This document shows, in pieces, positions 8,712 to 17,007 of a DNA stretch of 64,000 nt. Source of the stretch: Acidobacteriaceae bacterium UBA1307 (GTDB taxonomy: Bacteria > Acidobacteriota > Terriglobia > Terriglobales > Acidobacteriaceae); the NCBI GenBank assembly GCA_002307235.1, contig DBTV01000031.1, positions 2,287 through 66,286 on the forward strand, written 5' to 3'. Positions within the stretch are counted from its first letter, which is position 1, and every line of letters starts with the position of its first letter. Under the pieces are notes generated by a model. The model saw only the letters and a list, made by a program, of their open reading frames with translations, was not told where the DNA came from and ran no database searches. The position numbers and the translations under genes were made by a program.

Positions 8712-8845
8712 TGGTTCCGTATCGTGTTGTCGCGACAGTCTTTTGGCGAAGCGTCGTGGCCGCATGGAGATCGATTTCGACAGAGGCGCGGGCACGCCGC
8801 ACGGCTGTGCCAGGGCTGTCTCTGTCCGTCAAGGAGACGACGACG

Positions 8846-9469
8846 ATGAGTGGAGTTAAAAAGTTTCGCATCCAACGCGCGCTGGGCATCGAATTGCCAG
8901 GCCTCGGCAAGCCCGGAGCGCTCGACAACCGCAATTATCCTCCCGGCCAACACGGAAAAGACCACAAGCGCAAGCTGACGCAGTTCGGTGAGCAACTGCG
9001 CGAAAAGCAGAAGCTGCTCTTCCATTACGCGCTGCGTGAGGAGCAACTGCGCCGCTTCGTCCGTCTGGCCAAGAGCCGACAGGCAAGCAACTGGATCGAG
9101 GCTCTGGCCGGACTGCTCGAATTGCGACTCGACAACATCGTCTTCCGCCTGGGCTTTGCGCGCAGCATCGCCTCGGCCCGCCAACTCGTCTCGCACGGCC
9201 ACATTCTTGTCGATGGACGGCGCCAGACCATCGGCTCGATGCTGGTACGCGTCGGCAGTTGCGTGCATCTGAGCCCGGAGGCCAAAAAGATGGTCGCCGT
9301 GCAACAGGCGCAACAGAATCCGCGCCTCGGCCTGCCCTCGTATCTGCAGTTCAGCGATCCGCCCAGTGTTGATGCGGGCAAAGTCATCGTCACGCCCGAC
9401 CTCGGACACATTCCCTTCGAGTTCAATGCCCCGCAGGTGGCCGAATACTACGCCAAGCGCGGCGTCTAA
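8846..9469 (+). CDS. rpsD: 30S ribosomal protein S4, zinc-less type, solitary copy
   Basis: 207 aa. S4 binds 16S rRNA early in small-subunit assembly. Recognisable stretches are YPPGQHG, LREKQKLLFHYALREEQL, an S4 RNA-binding domain (LELRLDNIVFRLGFARSIAS, ARQLVSHGHILVDGRR) and a conserved C-terminus. The N-terminal zinc-finger cysteines of classical S4 are absent (FRIQRALGIELPGLGKPG replaces them), so this is the C-minus form. ATG 8846 has AAGGAG 9 nt upstream; the longer frame from 8756 is rejected. It stands alone rather than in the alpha operon, so it may be a paralogue of another S4 elsewhere. Confidence 0.95.
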   Translation: MSGVKKFRIQRALGIELPGLGKPGALDNRNYPPGQHGKDHKRKLTQFGEQLREKQKLLFHYALREEQLRRFVRLAKSRQASNWIEALAGLLELRLDNIVFRLGFARSIASARQLVSHGHILVDGRRQTIGSMLVRVGSCVHLSPEAKKMVAVQQAQQNPRLGLPSYLQFSDPPSVDAGKVIVTPDLGHIPFEFNAPQVAEYYAKRGV

Positions 9470-9492
9470 ATCTTTCTCTCTCCGTAATGCTC

Positions 9493-9521
9493 AGGAAGGC
9501 CCTCGGGCCTTCCTTTTTTTT
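9493..9521 (+). terminator. Intrinsic terminator of rpsD
   Basis: GGAAGGCCC (9494-9502), 2-nt loop, GGGCCTTCC (9505-9513), then eight T. Confidence 0.93.
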
Positions 9522-9668
9522 GCCTGTGCGCAACTGTTTTGCGCACGCCTGTGTTCAATGAAATGGAACCATTCCCGTATCAGAGTTTCGCGTCCCATCC
9601 CGCGCAAGGTGCACGATCGGTCACTTGGGCCGAACCCGCACCTTCTGTTACCGTAAACATGAGGGGAA

Positions 9669-10460
9669 ATGCCGATTCTTACTGCTGTATTTGTCTATTT
9701 CCTGCAGGCCGACAGCGGCACCGCACCGGCCTCTGCGCCGGCTGTGGCTTCGAGCGCGATCACCGATCTGGTACACAACATCGGGCCCATCGCCATCGCT
9801 GTTCTGCTTTTGTTGCTGCTCTCGAGCTTCTACTCATGGACCATCATCCTGAGCAAGATCTCGCAGTTCCGCCGCGCCACGCGCGAAAGCCGCCGCTTCA
9901 TCCGTTCCTTCCGCAAGGCCACGCGCCTGGCGGAGATTTCGACGATTGCGGCCGAATGCACATCGAGCCCGATGGCGCAGGTCTTCGAGGATGTCTACGA
10001 GACCTACAAGCGTCAGACCGGCGGCTATGGCCCACCGCTGAACCTCTCTCCGCTTGAGCGCAGCGCGCAGACGGCGGCAAGTGAGGCGGTCACCAGCATG
10101 GAGCGTCGCATGACGTGGCTGGCGACGATTGGCTCGGCTGCGCCGTTCATCGGTCTGTTCGGCACGGTGATGGGCGTCGTTGATGCCTTCCACGGCCTCG
10201 GTTCCGAGGGTTCGGCCACCTTGCGTGCGGTCGCCCCCGGCATCTCGGAAGCGTTGATCACCACCGCCGCCGGCCTGTTTGTCGCCGTGCCCGCCGTGGT
10301 GGCCTACAACCAGCTTTCGAGCCGTGTCCGCGTCTTCGCCGCCGCCATCGACGACTTCTGCCGCGAGCTGCTCAACTCGCTCGAGGAGATTCCCGCCCGA
10401 GCCCCACAGACGCGCGAGCCGGGCTTCCCCCGGGAGGCCGACCGTGGCATTTACAAGTAG
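9669..10460 (+). CDS. tolQ: TolQ/ExbB-type proton channel subunit
   Basis: 263 aa inner-membrane protein of the Tol-Pal energy-transducing motor. Three hydrophobic segments: about residues 38-60 (PIAIAVLLLLLLSSFYSWTI), then around 150-175 and 190-215 after a cytoplasmic loop. The last two carry the MotA/TolQ/ExbB signature (TIGSAAPFIGLFGTVMGVVD and GISEALITTAAGLFVAVPAV). It heads the block tolQ-tolR-tolA-like-tolB-pal-cpoB, which makes TolQ more likely than ExbB. GAGGGGA is very close to the ATG. It overlaps tolR by 17 bp. Confidence 0.94.
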   Translation: MPILTAVFVYFLQADSGTAPASAPAVASSAITDLVHNIGPIAIAVLLLLLLSSFYSWTIILSKISQFRRATRESRRFIRSFRKATRLAEISTIAAECTSSPMAQVFEDVYETYKRQTGGYGPPLNLSPLERSAQTAASEAVTSMERRMTWLATIGSAAPFIGLFGTVMGVVDAFHGLGSEGSATLRAVAPGISEALITTAAGLFVAVPAVVAYNQLSSRVRVFAAAIDDFCRELLNSLEEIPARAPQTREPGFPREADRGIYK

Positions 10461-10884
10461 CAGCGGCAAAACGCAGAGCTCGCTGGCGGAGATCAACATC
10501 ACGCCGCTGGTCGATGTGGTGCTGGTGCTGCTGGTCATCTTCATGATCACCGCGCCGGTGCTGCAGTCGGGCATTGAGGTCAACGTGCCCAAGACGCGCA
10601 CCGTCAAGGAGATCACCGAGCAGCGCACGGTCGTCACCATCGATCACGATCAGCAGGTCTTTCTCGGCGACAAGCCGGTGAATATCCACGATCTGCCCGC
10701 GCGGCTGCAAACGGGCGGCGATCCAACGCATCAGGTCATCTACCTGCGCGCCGATCAGACCGTGCCCTTCGGTGCCTTCGCCTCGGTGATGGACGCCGTC
10801 AAGCAGGCCGGCATCACCAACGTCTCGATCGTGACCCAGCCGCTCGACGGCAAGTCGGCGGCCGCATCCGGCAGCGGCAACTAG
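10444..10884 (+). CDS. tolR: TolR/ExbD-type motor subunit (GTG start)
   Basis: 146 aa. A short cytoplasmic N-terminus is followed by one TM helix with the motor's key aspartate (PLVDVVLVLLVIFMITAP, Asp24), then a periplasmic ExbD/TolR domain. GTG 10444 is preferred: GGGAGG stands 6 nt upstream and the frame matches, whereas an upstream ATG would lie deep inside tolQ. The 17-bp overlap implies translational coupling with TolQ, with which it forms the proton-conducting complex. Confidence 0.93.
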   Translation: MAFTSSSGKTQSSLAEINITPLVDVVLVLLVIFMITAPVLQSGIEVNVPKTRTVKEITEQRTVVTIDHDQQVFLGDKPVNIHDLPARLQTGGDPTHQVIYLRADQTVPFGAFASVMDAVKQAGITNVSIVTQPLDGKSAAASGSGN

Positions 10885-10944
10885 GGCGGGCAAGCCCTGT
10901 GGCGGGCCCGTGCCCGTCTCTTGCCCCTGGCAGGTTATACAAAG

Positions 10945-11751
10945 ATGAACAAGGCGCAACACAGCAGCGGAGAGGTCGAGCTGGGACTGCGGCCAGAGCC
11001 CATTGCGGCCTCGGCCACCGGTTCCCTCGTTCTGCATGGCGTTCTGCTCGCCATCGTGCTTGGCTGGGGATGGGCCATGGGCCTGTTCCATCACAACACC
11101 TGGGGCAGCCAGGGCCAGGGCAGCACCATGCAGGCCAGCCTCGTCAGCAATGCACTGCCCCTGCCTCCCACCGAGGTCAACAAGAACGTGCTGTCGACCG
11201 AGACGCCGAGCCCGGCGCCCGCTCCGCCCACGCCCAAACCCATCGAGCACGTCGACGACAAGGCGATTCCCATCGCCAGCAAGGTCAAGCAACAGCCGCA
11301 GCAACAGCAAAAGCAGCAGCCCACACAGCAAAAGACGCAGAAGAACCAGCCGCAGCCCCAGCGCGATAACCTCGCCCACTATGGCGAGCAGTCCGGCAGC
11401 ATCATTCCGCGCGGCGTGCCCAAGCACGGCAACTTCGGCCCGGCCGAGATCGGCGACAGTGACTTCACCAGCATGTTCGGCTGGTACGTGAACCAGATCA
11501 ACCAGAAGATGGCGCAGAGCTGGAACAAGTTCGAGGTCGATCAGCGCACCCCGCGTGGCACGCGCGCCTTTATCGTCTTCACCATTCATCGCGACGGCAG
11601 CCCGACGAACATCCAGATGGATCGATCAAGCGGCAGTCCGACGCTCGACCGCTCCTGCCTGCGCGGCGCCCAGCGCGTCGACACCTTCGGCGGTCTGCCC
11701 CCGGCTTATAATCAAAGCACTTTGAAGGTCTCCTACTACTGCGAGTACTAA
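10945..11751 (+). CDS. TonB-like energy transducer in the TolA position
   Basis: 268 aa. A cytoplasmic N-terminus and one TM helix (about 27-47, VLHGVLLAIVLGWGWAMGLF) are followed by a Pro-rich segment (PSPAPAPPTPKP) and a Gln/Lys-rich linker (about 115-145), which would span the periplasm. The C-terminal about 95 residues look like a TonB_C-type domain (GTRAFIVFTIHRDGSPTNIQ, SPTLDRSCLRGAQRVDTFGG) ending in two Tyr and a Cys. In this position it should play the TolA role, linking TolQR to TolB/Pal. The start at 10945 is chosen over TTG 10921 because CAGG precedes it, though spacing is long (about 10 nt). Confidence 0.85.
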   Translation: MNKAQHSSGEVELGLRPEPIAASATGSLVLHGVLLAIVLGWGWAMGLFHHNTWGSQGQGSTMQASLVSNALPLPPTEVNKNVLSTETPSPAPAPPTPKPIEHVDDKAIPIASKVKQQPQQQQKQQPTQQKTQKNQPQPQRDNLAHYGEQSGSIIPRGVPKHGNFGPAEIGDSDFTSMFGWYVNQINQKMAQSWNKFEVDQRTPRGTRAFIVFTIHRDGSPTNIQMDRSSGSPTLDRSCLRGAQRVDTFGGLPPAYNQSTLKVSYYCEY

Positions 11752-11835
11752 TCTAGAGTCAGGCCTCGCGCCCATCGACGGGGCCGGCTCGAAGCGCATT
11801 CCAACGCTTCGACACACAGGAGGTTTGCTTTTCTC

Positions 11836-13182
11836 ATGAAGGCTCTCATCAGACTTCAGTCGCTCGTTCTGCTTTCGTTCCTTGCCTTGGCCGCATCCGC
11901 ACTCCGCGCGCAGGACTGGGTCCACACCGGCACCAATCTCGGCAATCAGCGCATCCGTCTCGCCGTCTCCGACTTCAAGCCGGTCGGCGCCGACGCACAA
12001 ACGCCCGCGCTCAAGGCGACCTTCGATGCAACCCTCGCCAGCGATCTGGCCCATGCCGGCATCTTCGACATGGTCTCGAAGAGCATGCAGCCGCAGTCGC
12101 GTCCCGGCTCCCCGCAAGAGATCAATCTCGGCCAGTGGTCGGCCCTGCCCGCCAACGCCTCCATGGTCACCTTCGGCGCGCTGGCCGCGCAGAATGGCCG
12201 CCTCGTCGTCTACGGCTGGCTCGATGACGCGCACAACGCCGCCAATCCGCAGATCCTCGCCAAGCAATATAACGAGGCCGCCAGCGAAGAGATGGCCCGC
12301 ACCGTGGCGCATCGCTTCGCCGACGAGATCATCTCCCGGCTCGGGGGCGGCATCAACGGCATCGCCGAAACCAAGATCTACTTCGTCAGCTCCCGCTCGG
12401 GCTCAAAGGAGATCTGGGCCATGGACTACGACGGGCAGAATCAGCATCAGGTCACCCATCTCGGCTCCATCGCCCTGTCGCCGCGCATCTCGCCCGACGG
12501 CAGCCATCTGGCCTTTGCCGCGCTCGATCGTGGCGGCTGGTCGATCCGCATGTTCTCGATCGATCTCGGCCGCGTGATCGGTTTCCCGGCCGGCGTCGGC
12601 GGCGGCAGCAACCTCTCCCCCGCCTGGTCGAGTGACGGATCGAAGCTAGCCTTCTCCTCCTCGCGCTCGGGCGACTCGGAGATCTGGGTCTCGGGCGCCA
12701 GCGGCGGCGGTCTGCACCGCGTCACCACCTTCCGCGGACCCGACGTCGCGCCCACCTGGAACCCCAAGACCAACGCGCAGATCGCCTGGACCAGCGGCCG
12801 CACCGGCCTGCCCCAGATCTACGTGATGGGCGAGGACGGTTCGAGCGTGCAGCGGATCACCGATGGCGGCTATGCCGTCTCGCCCTCCTGGTCGCCCAAC
12901 GGCCAGTTCCTGGCCTTCAGTTGGAACCGCAAGTACGGCCCGGGCGATCCTGGCGGCAACGACATCCACATCATCGACATCGCCAGCAAGCAATATTTGC
13001 AGCTCACCCATGAGTCCGGCTCGAACGACTTTCCCAGCTGGGCTCCCGACGGCCGCCACATCGTCTTCGAGCGCCACTTCGGCCATCGCAGCGATATCTG
13101 GGTCATGCTCTCCGACGGCACCGACCAGCATCAACTCACCCACTCAGGTAATAACTTCATGCCAAATTGGAGCTGGAAGTAG
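11836..13182 (+). CDS. tolB: Tol-Pal system protein TolB
   Basis: 448 aa periplasmic protein. Signal peptide MKALIRLQSLVLLSFLALAA...LRAQ with cleavage near residue 25. The N-terminal alpha/beta domain (RIRLAVSDFKPVGAD) resembles that of TolB, and from about residue 180 a six-bladed PD40 propeller follows, with repeats such as ISPDGSHLAF, WSSDGSKLAFSS, WSPNGQFLAFSW and WAPDGRHIVFE. TolB interacts with Pal and the Tol motor. AGGAGG precedes the ATG by 12 nt, which is long. A strong hairpin follows at 13196. Confidence 0.95.
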   Translation: MKALIRLQSLVLLSFLALAASALRAQDWVHTGTNLGNQRIRLAVSDFKPVGADAQTPALKATFDATLASDLAHAGIFDMVSKSMQPQSRPGSPQEINLGQWSALPANASMVTFGALAAQNGRLVVYGWLDDAHNAANPQILAKQYNEAASEEMARTVAHRFADEIISRLGGGINGIAETKIYFVSSRSGSKEIWAMDYDGQNQHQVTHLGSIALSPRISPDGSHLAFAALDRGGWSIRMFSIDLGRVIGFPAGVGGGSNLSPAWSSDGSKLAFSSSRSGDSEIWVSGASGGGLHRVTTFRGPDVAPTWNPKTNAQIAWTSGRTGLPQIYVMGEDGSSVQRITDGGYAVSPSWSPNGQFLAFSWNRKYGPGDPGGNDIHIIDIASKQYLQLTHESGSNDFPSWAPDGRHIVFERHFGHRSDIWVMLSDGTDQHQLTHSGNNFMPNWSWK

Positions 13183-13195
13183 TTATTCCTGTCCT

Positions 13196-13231
13196 AAGAA
13201 GGTGCAGAGAAACCATCCCCTGCACCTTCTT
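13196..13231 (+). terminator. Strong hairpin after tolB
   Basis: A perfect 12-bp stem, AAGAAGGTGCAG (13196-13207) with CTGCACCTTCTT (13220-13231), followed by GTTAAAAAT rather than a T run. It probably attenuates transcription between tolB and pal, which then needs its own promoter in the 196 bp that follow. Confidence 0.65.
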
Positions 13232-13427
13232 GTTAAAAATGGACTATTATGAATACGTTGCCGGAAATAAGCGACTGGCATCAACGATCGTTGTTGGATC
13301 GTATGTGGCAGGCAGCAGCGGCGACAATTCACGAAAGAGATCGCACCCCAGGCGCTTTGGGAGCGTCGAGAGGTTATATTGCGAATCTTTCAGAGGTATT
13401 CATTTGCATTGCGGAAGGAGTATTCCC

Positions 13428-14162
13428 TTGATTTCACGGAATCGCGTTCTTGCAGGTATTGCCCTCCTCGTCGCCTTGGTCGCTGTTTCTGGTTGTAAGA
13501 AGAAACAGCCCGTTCCCCCGCCGCCGACCGCGCCTGTTGTTGCTCCGGCCCCGACCGCGGAACTGACGGCCACCCCGTCGGCGATCACCACAGGCGATCA
13601 GGTTCAGCTTAGCTGGCGGACAACCAATGCCACCTCGGTTTCAATTGATGGCATCGGCGATGTGCCCACTTCGGGCGTCAAGACGGTCAAGCCCTCGGTT
13701 TCGACCACCTATCACCTCGTTGCTCGCGGCGAAGGCGGCTCGGCCGATGCTTCGGCCACCGTCACCGTCACCGCGCCTCCGCCGGTGCAGGTGCCGACCA
13801 ACACCCTCTCAGCTGAAGAAGAGTTCAAGGCCAACGTGCAGGACGCCTTCTTCGACTACGACACCTACGACATCCGCGGCGACGCCCAGTCGGTTCTCGC
13901 CAAGGACGCCGCTTATCTGGTCGCTCACCCCGACATCAAGATCGTCCTCGGCGGCTACTGCGATGAGCGCGGCTCCAATGAGTACAACCTTGCCCTCGGC
14001 CAGAACCGCGCCGATGCCGCCAAGAAGGCCCTCGTTGCCGCCGGCATTGCCGAATCGCGCATCCGCGTCGTCAGCTACGGCAAGGAAAAGCCCTTCTGCT
14101 CGGAGTCGACCGAAGAGTGCTGGCAGCAGAATCGTCGCGCCGGCTTCTCGATGGATCGCTAA
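13428..14162 (+). CDS. pal: Peptidoglycan-associated lipoprotein Pal with Ig-like insert (TTG start)
   Basis: 244 aa outer-membrane lipoprotein. TTG 13428 has GGAAGGAG 7 nt upstream and gives a clean lipoprotein signal, MISRNRVLAGIALLVALVAV, with lipobox VSGC (Cys23). A Pro-rich linker leads to a beta-rich Ig-like segment (about 42-112, ATPSAITTGDQVQLSWRTTN), then an OmpA-like domain with FFDYDTYDIRGDAQ and the peptidoglycan-binding region CDERGSNEYNLALGQNRA. Classical Pal goes directly from linker to OmpA domain, so the insert is notable. No ATG gives the signal peptide. Confidence 0.93.
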   Translation: MISRNRVLAGIALLVALVAVSGCKKKQPVPPPPTAPVVAPAPTAELTATPSAITTGDQVQLSWRTTNATSVSIDGIGDVPTSGVKTVKPSVSTTYHLVARGEGGSADASATVTVTAPPPVQVPTNTLSAEEEFKANVQDAFFDYDTYDIRGDAQSVLAKDAAYLVAHPDIKIVLGGYCDERGSNEYNLALGQNRADAAKKALVAAGIAESRIRVVSYGKEKPFCSESTEECWQQNRRAGFSMDR

Positions 14163-14179
14163 GTCAACCCCGCTCTCTG

Positions 14180-14204
14180 GCGCGCGTCCTCCCAAGGCGC
14201 GCGC
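14180..14204 (+). terminator. GC-rich hairpin between pal and cpoB
   Basis: GCGCGCG (14180-14186) pairs with CGCGCGC (14198-14204), followed by a T-rich stretch. It probably weakens read-through only. Confidence 0.4.
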
Positions 14205-14295
14205 TTTGAGCTTTCTGTCAGATTTGAAATAAAGCGGCTGTGGCATGCGCCGTCCGGCGGCAGAGAGCCCTCCGCTCGCTAGGATGGTCCAAGTG

Positions 14296-15276
14296 ATGCA
14301 ACGACGCACTGCACGCAATCGTATCGTATGGGCGGCCGCCCTGGCCGTCGTTCTCTTTGCCGTTCCCCGTCCGGCCCACGCCGTCTCCAAAGAAATCATC
14401 GAACTGCAAACGCAGGTCCAGCAGTTGCTCGACATGGTCCAGCGCCTGCAGACCACGCTCGACACCCGCTTCGGCGGCATCCAGACGCAGGTGCAGCAGA
14501 CCGCCGAGCTCACCACGCAGATGAGCACCTCGATCAACGCACTGCAGCAGAAGATCAATACCCAGAGCGACGCCAATGGCAGCAAGATCGACGCCGTCAG
14601 CGGTCAGGTTCAGTCCCTCAATGACTCGGTCGACGAGCTCAAGACGCGCATCGCCAAGCTCAACAAGGCCATGCAGGATCTGCAAACGCAGGTGCAAAGC
14701 GCGCAACAACCGCCTGCCGCCGGCATGATGCCCGGAGCCACACCGAGCGAGCCCGTCGCGCAGCCTACCGCTCCCCCAGCCACCGGTAAAAACTCGGCGA
14801 AGAACGCCGCGGGCAAAAAGACGTCCCCTCCTCAGGCCGCTCCCCAAGTAGTGCCGGAGGGCGGCCAGGCAGCTCCTCCACTCAAAGAAACCTTTCAGGC
14901 CGGAGTGCGCGACTACAACGCCGCCCGGTACGCTCTGGCAACCGGTGAGTTTCAGGACGTCGTCCACTACTATCCGATGGACGACCTCGCCGGCTCGGCG
15001 CAGTACTATCTCGGCGAGATCGCCTATCAGAAGCAGAGCTACCAGGAGGCCATCAGCGCCTACAACGCCGTCCTCGAAGGCTTCAGCGGCAACAAGATGG
15101 CTCCGGCCGCCCAGCTCCACAAAGGGCTGGCGCTGCTCGCGCTCAACAAGCACGATGCCGGCGTCCGCGAATTGCGCACCCTCATCCAGCGTTATCCGCA
15201 GGCCCCCGAAGCCACCCGCGCCCGCACCAAGCTCGCAACCCTCGGCACCACCGCCAAGCCCAGCGCCGCACGGTAG
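14296..15276 (+). CDS. cpoB: CpoB/YbgF-type Tol-Pal accessory protein
   Basis: 326 aa periplasmic protein. Signal peptide MQRRTARNRIVWAAALAVVL...AHA, then a coiled-coil N-terminal half rich in Gln/Thr/Leu (LQTQVQQLLDMVQRLQTTLD, about 30-150), a Pro/Ala/Lys linker, and a C-terminal TPR domain (about 215-320: YALATGEFQDVVHYYP, AQYYLGEIAYQKQSYQEAIS, LQLHKG-type helices). In Proteobacteria CpoB coordinates outer-membrane constriction with peptidoglycan synthesis. Start 14296 is chosen over 14245 and 14284 because AGGATGG lies about 8 nt upstream. It closes the Tol-Pal block. Confidence 0.88.
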   Translation: MQRRTARNRIVWAAALAVVLFAVPRPAHAVSKEIIELQTQVQQLLDMVQRLQTTLDTRFGGIQTQVQQTAELTTQMSTSINALQQKINTQSDANGSKIDAVSGQVQSLNDSVDELKTRIAKLNKAMQDLQTQVQSAQQPPAAGMMPGATPSEPVAQPTAPPATGKNSAKNAAGKKTSPPQAAPQVVPEGGQAAPPLKETFQAGVRDYNAARYALATGEFQDVVHYYPMDDLAGSAQYYLGEIAYQKQSYQEAISAYNAVLEGFSGNKMAPAAQLHKGLALLALNKHDAGVRELRTLIQRYPQAPEATRARTKLATLGTTAKPSAAR

Positions 15277-15282
15277 CGTTTT

Positions 15283-15520
15283 TAGCCTTTAGCTTTTAGC
15301 TGCTGGCTGTTGGCTTTTAGAAAAGCTCTGAGCAGAGCGCGTCTTGAAAGGGCACGGCTTCAGCCGTGCCACAAAAGGGCCGTAAAACCAGAGGCTTTAG
15401 CCCCGGTGTCAGAGCGAATAAAGCCGCCCTCCTGAAGCAAAGAGGATTTGCTTCAAGAGGGCAGCCCAGTTTTTCGCAAGCAAAAAAGCTAGAAGCTAAT
15501 CACTAACGGCGAAAAGCTAC
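15283..15520. repeat. Composite intergenic repeat between cpoB and phoU
   Basis: The left arm is short-period degenerate (TTAGCCTTTAGCTTTTAGC, 15281-15300, then TGCTGGCTGTTGGC). The right arm, read in reverse, has the same TTAGCTTCTAGCTTTTT character (15485-15520). The core contains the hairpin GGGCACGG/CCGTGCC with GAAA before it (15347-15371), GGCTTTAGCCCC, and a third hairpin around CCCTC...GAGGG. The GAAAGGGC hairpin recurs at 57.8 and 58.8 kb. Confidence 0.75.
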
Positions 15521-15521
15521 A

Positions 15522-15553
15522 AAAAAATCCCCGCCAACCGGCGGGGATTTTTT
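15522..15553. terminator. Bidirectional terminator between cpoB and phoU
   Basis: AAAATCCCCGCC, 4-nt loop, GGCGGGGATTTTTT. T runs face both ways, so it can end cpoB (+) and the pst operon (-). Confidence 0.93.
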
Positions 15554-16252
15554 CTACTGCCCTAGCACGTGTGGATCTTTTTCATCCGGCATGCGGCTCT
15601 TGTGGTGGCGCACATCATCGCCCTGCACCCAGAAGATCACATCCTCGGCAATATTCGTCGCATGGTCGGCGATCCGCTCCAGACTCCGCGAAATCATCAG
15701 CGCATTCAGCGCCAGCGGCGCCAGATGGCCCTGCTCGGCCATCACCGTTGTCAGCGATTTGTAGGCCGCGCGATTCATCGCATCCACCGCGTCATCCATC
15801 GTCAGCACGGCATGCGCAATCTCCGCATCGGCCTCAATAAAGGCCTGCAGGCACTTGCGCACCATCTCCGAGGCCAGTTGCGCCATGCGCGGAATGTCCA
15901 CCGGAAGATCGACCACCGGCATCTTGTCCATGTGCCGCACGCGGTCCGAAATGTTCTTGGCCGCGTCGCCCACCCGCTCAATGTCAGCGTTGATCTTGAT
16001 CACCGACAAGATGAAGCGCAGGTCGACGGCCATCGGCTGCTCCATTGCCAACAGGTCGAGCGCCGCCTGATCAATCTCTCGCTCAAGCCGGTTGATCGCC
16101 ATCTCGCTGCGGTCCACCAGATCGCAGATCGACAGGTCGCGCACGCGGTAGGCCTCAATCGCCCGCTGAATGCCCTGCTCGGCCAAACCGGCCATCACCA
16201 GCAGGTTCTCCTTCAAATCCTCGAGGCTCTGTTGAAAGCGTAAACGTGTCAT
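15554..16252 (-). CDS. phoU: Phosphate signalling protein PhoU
   Basis: 232 aa, two repeats of a three-helix PhoU domain. The repeats carry the expected metal-binding patterns ([20 protein letters not shown] and [19 protein letters not shown]). PhoU links the Pst transporter to PhoR and represses the Pho response when phosphate is plentiful. ATG 16252 overlaps the pstB stop (ATGA), so it is the last gene of pstC-pstA-pstB-phoU. A longer frame upstream runs into pstB and is rejected. Confidence 0.96.
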   Translation of the reverse strand: MTRLRFQQSLEDLKENLLVMAGLAEQGIQRAIEAYRVRDLSICDLVDRSEMAINRLEREIDQAALDLLAMEQPMAVDLRFILSVIKINADIERVGDAAKNISDRVRHMDKMPVVDLPVDIPRMAQLASEMVRKCLQAFIEADAEIAHAVLTMDDAVDAMNRAAYKSLTTVMAEQGHLAPLALNALMISRSLERIADHATNIAEDVIFWVQGDDVRHHKSRMPDEKDPHVLGQ

Positions 16253-17007
16253 CCAAACCTGCCCGTAATGTAATCTTCCGTGCGCTTGTCGCGCGGGTTG
16301 GTGAAAATCTTCTGCGTCGAGTCGAACTCGACCATGCGGCCGTTCAGAAAGAAGCCGGTCATCTCCGCCACGCGCGCCGCCTGCTGCATATTGTGCGTCA
16401 CGATGACGATGGTGTACTGCGACTTCAACTGAAAGATCAGATCCTCGATCTTCGAGGTCGAAACCGGATCGAGCGCCGAGGCCGGCTCGTCCATCAGCAG
16501 CACCTCGGGGTCCACCGCCAGCGCGCGCGCAATGCACAACCGCTGTTGCTGGCCGCCCGAAAGACTCGCGCCCGACTTCTTGCGCAGATCGTCCTTCACC
16601 TCGTCCCACAGCGCCGAGTTGCGCAGCGACTTTTCAACAATCTCGTCGAGCGCGTGCCGGTTGTTGAAGCCGTTCAGCTTCAAGCCCGCCGCCACGTTGT
16701 CGTAGATCGACATCGTCGGAAAGGGATTCGGCCGCTGAAAGACCATGCCCACGCGTCGGCGAATCTCCACCGGCTTGGCGTCGGCATAAATATCCATCTC
16801 GCCCATGCGCACCGAGCCGGTCACGCGCGCCACGGGATTGGTCTCGTGCATGCGGTTCAAGCAGCGCACAAAGGTGCTCTTGCCGCAGCCCGAAGGCCCG
16901 ATCAGCGCCGTGGCGTGATTGGCCGGGATGTTCAGGTTGATGTCCTGCAGCGTGTGATTGCTCCCATACCACGCGTTCAGGTTGGAAACCTCGATGCCAA
17001 CGCCCAC
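16249..17007 (-). CDS. pstB: Phosphate ABC transporter ATP-binding protein PstB
   Basis: 252 aa cytoplasmic ATPase. Walker [10 protein letters not shown] (37-45), Q-loop [18 protein letters not shown] typical of PstB, signature LSGGQQQR, Walker [14 protein letters not shown] and switch His in VTHNM. It drives phosphate import through PstC/PstA. Its ATG directly follows the pstA stop codon with no gap, and it overlaps phoU by 4 bp. Confidence 0.98.
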   Translation of the reverse strand: MGVGIEVSNLNAWYGSNHTLQDINLNIPANHATALIGPSGCGKSTFVRCLNRMHETNPVARVTGSVRMGEMDIYADAKPVEIRRRVGMVFQRPNPFPTMSIYDNVAAGLKLNGFNNRHALDEIVEKSLRNSALWDEVKDDLRKKSGASLSGGQQQRLCIARALAVDPEVLLMDEPASALDPVSTSKIEDLIFQLKSQYTIVIVTHNMQQAARVAEMTGFFLNGRMVEFDSTQKIFTNPRDKRTEDYITGRFG

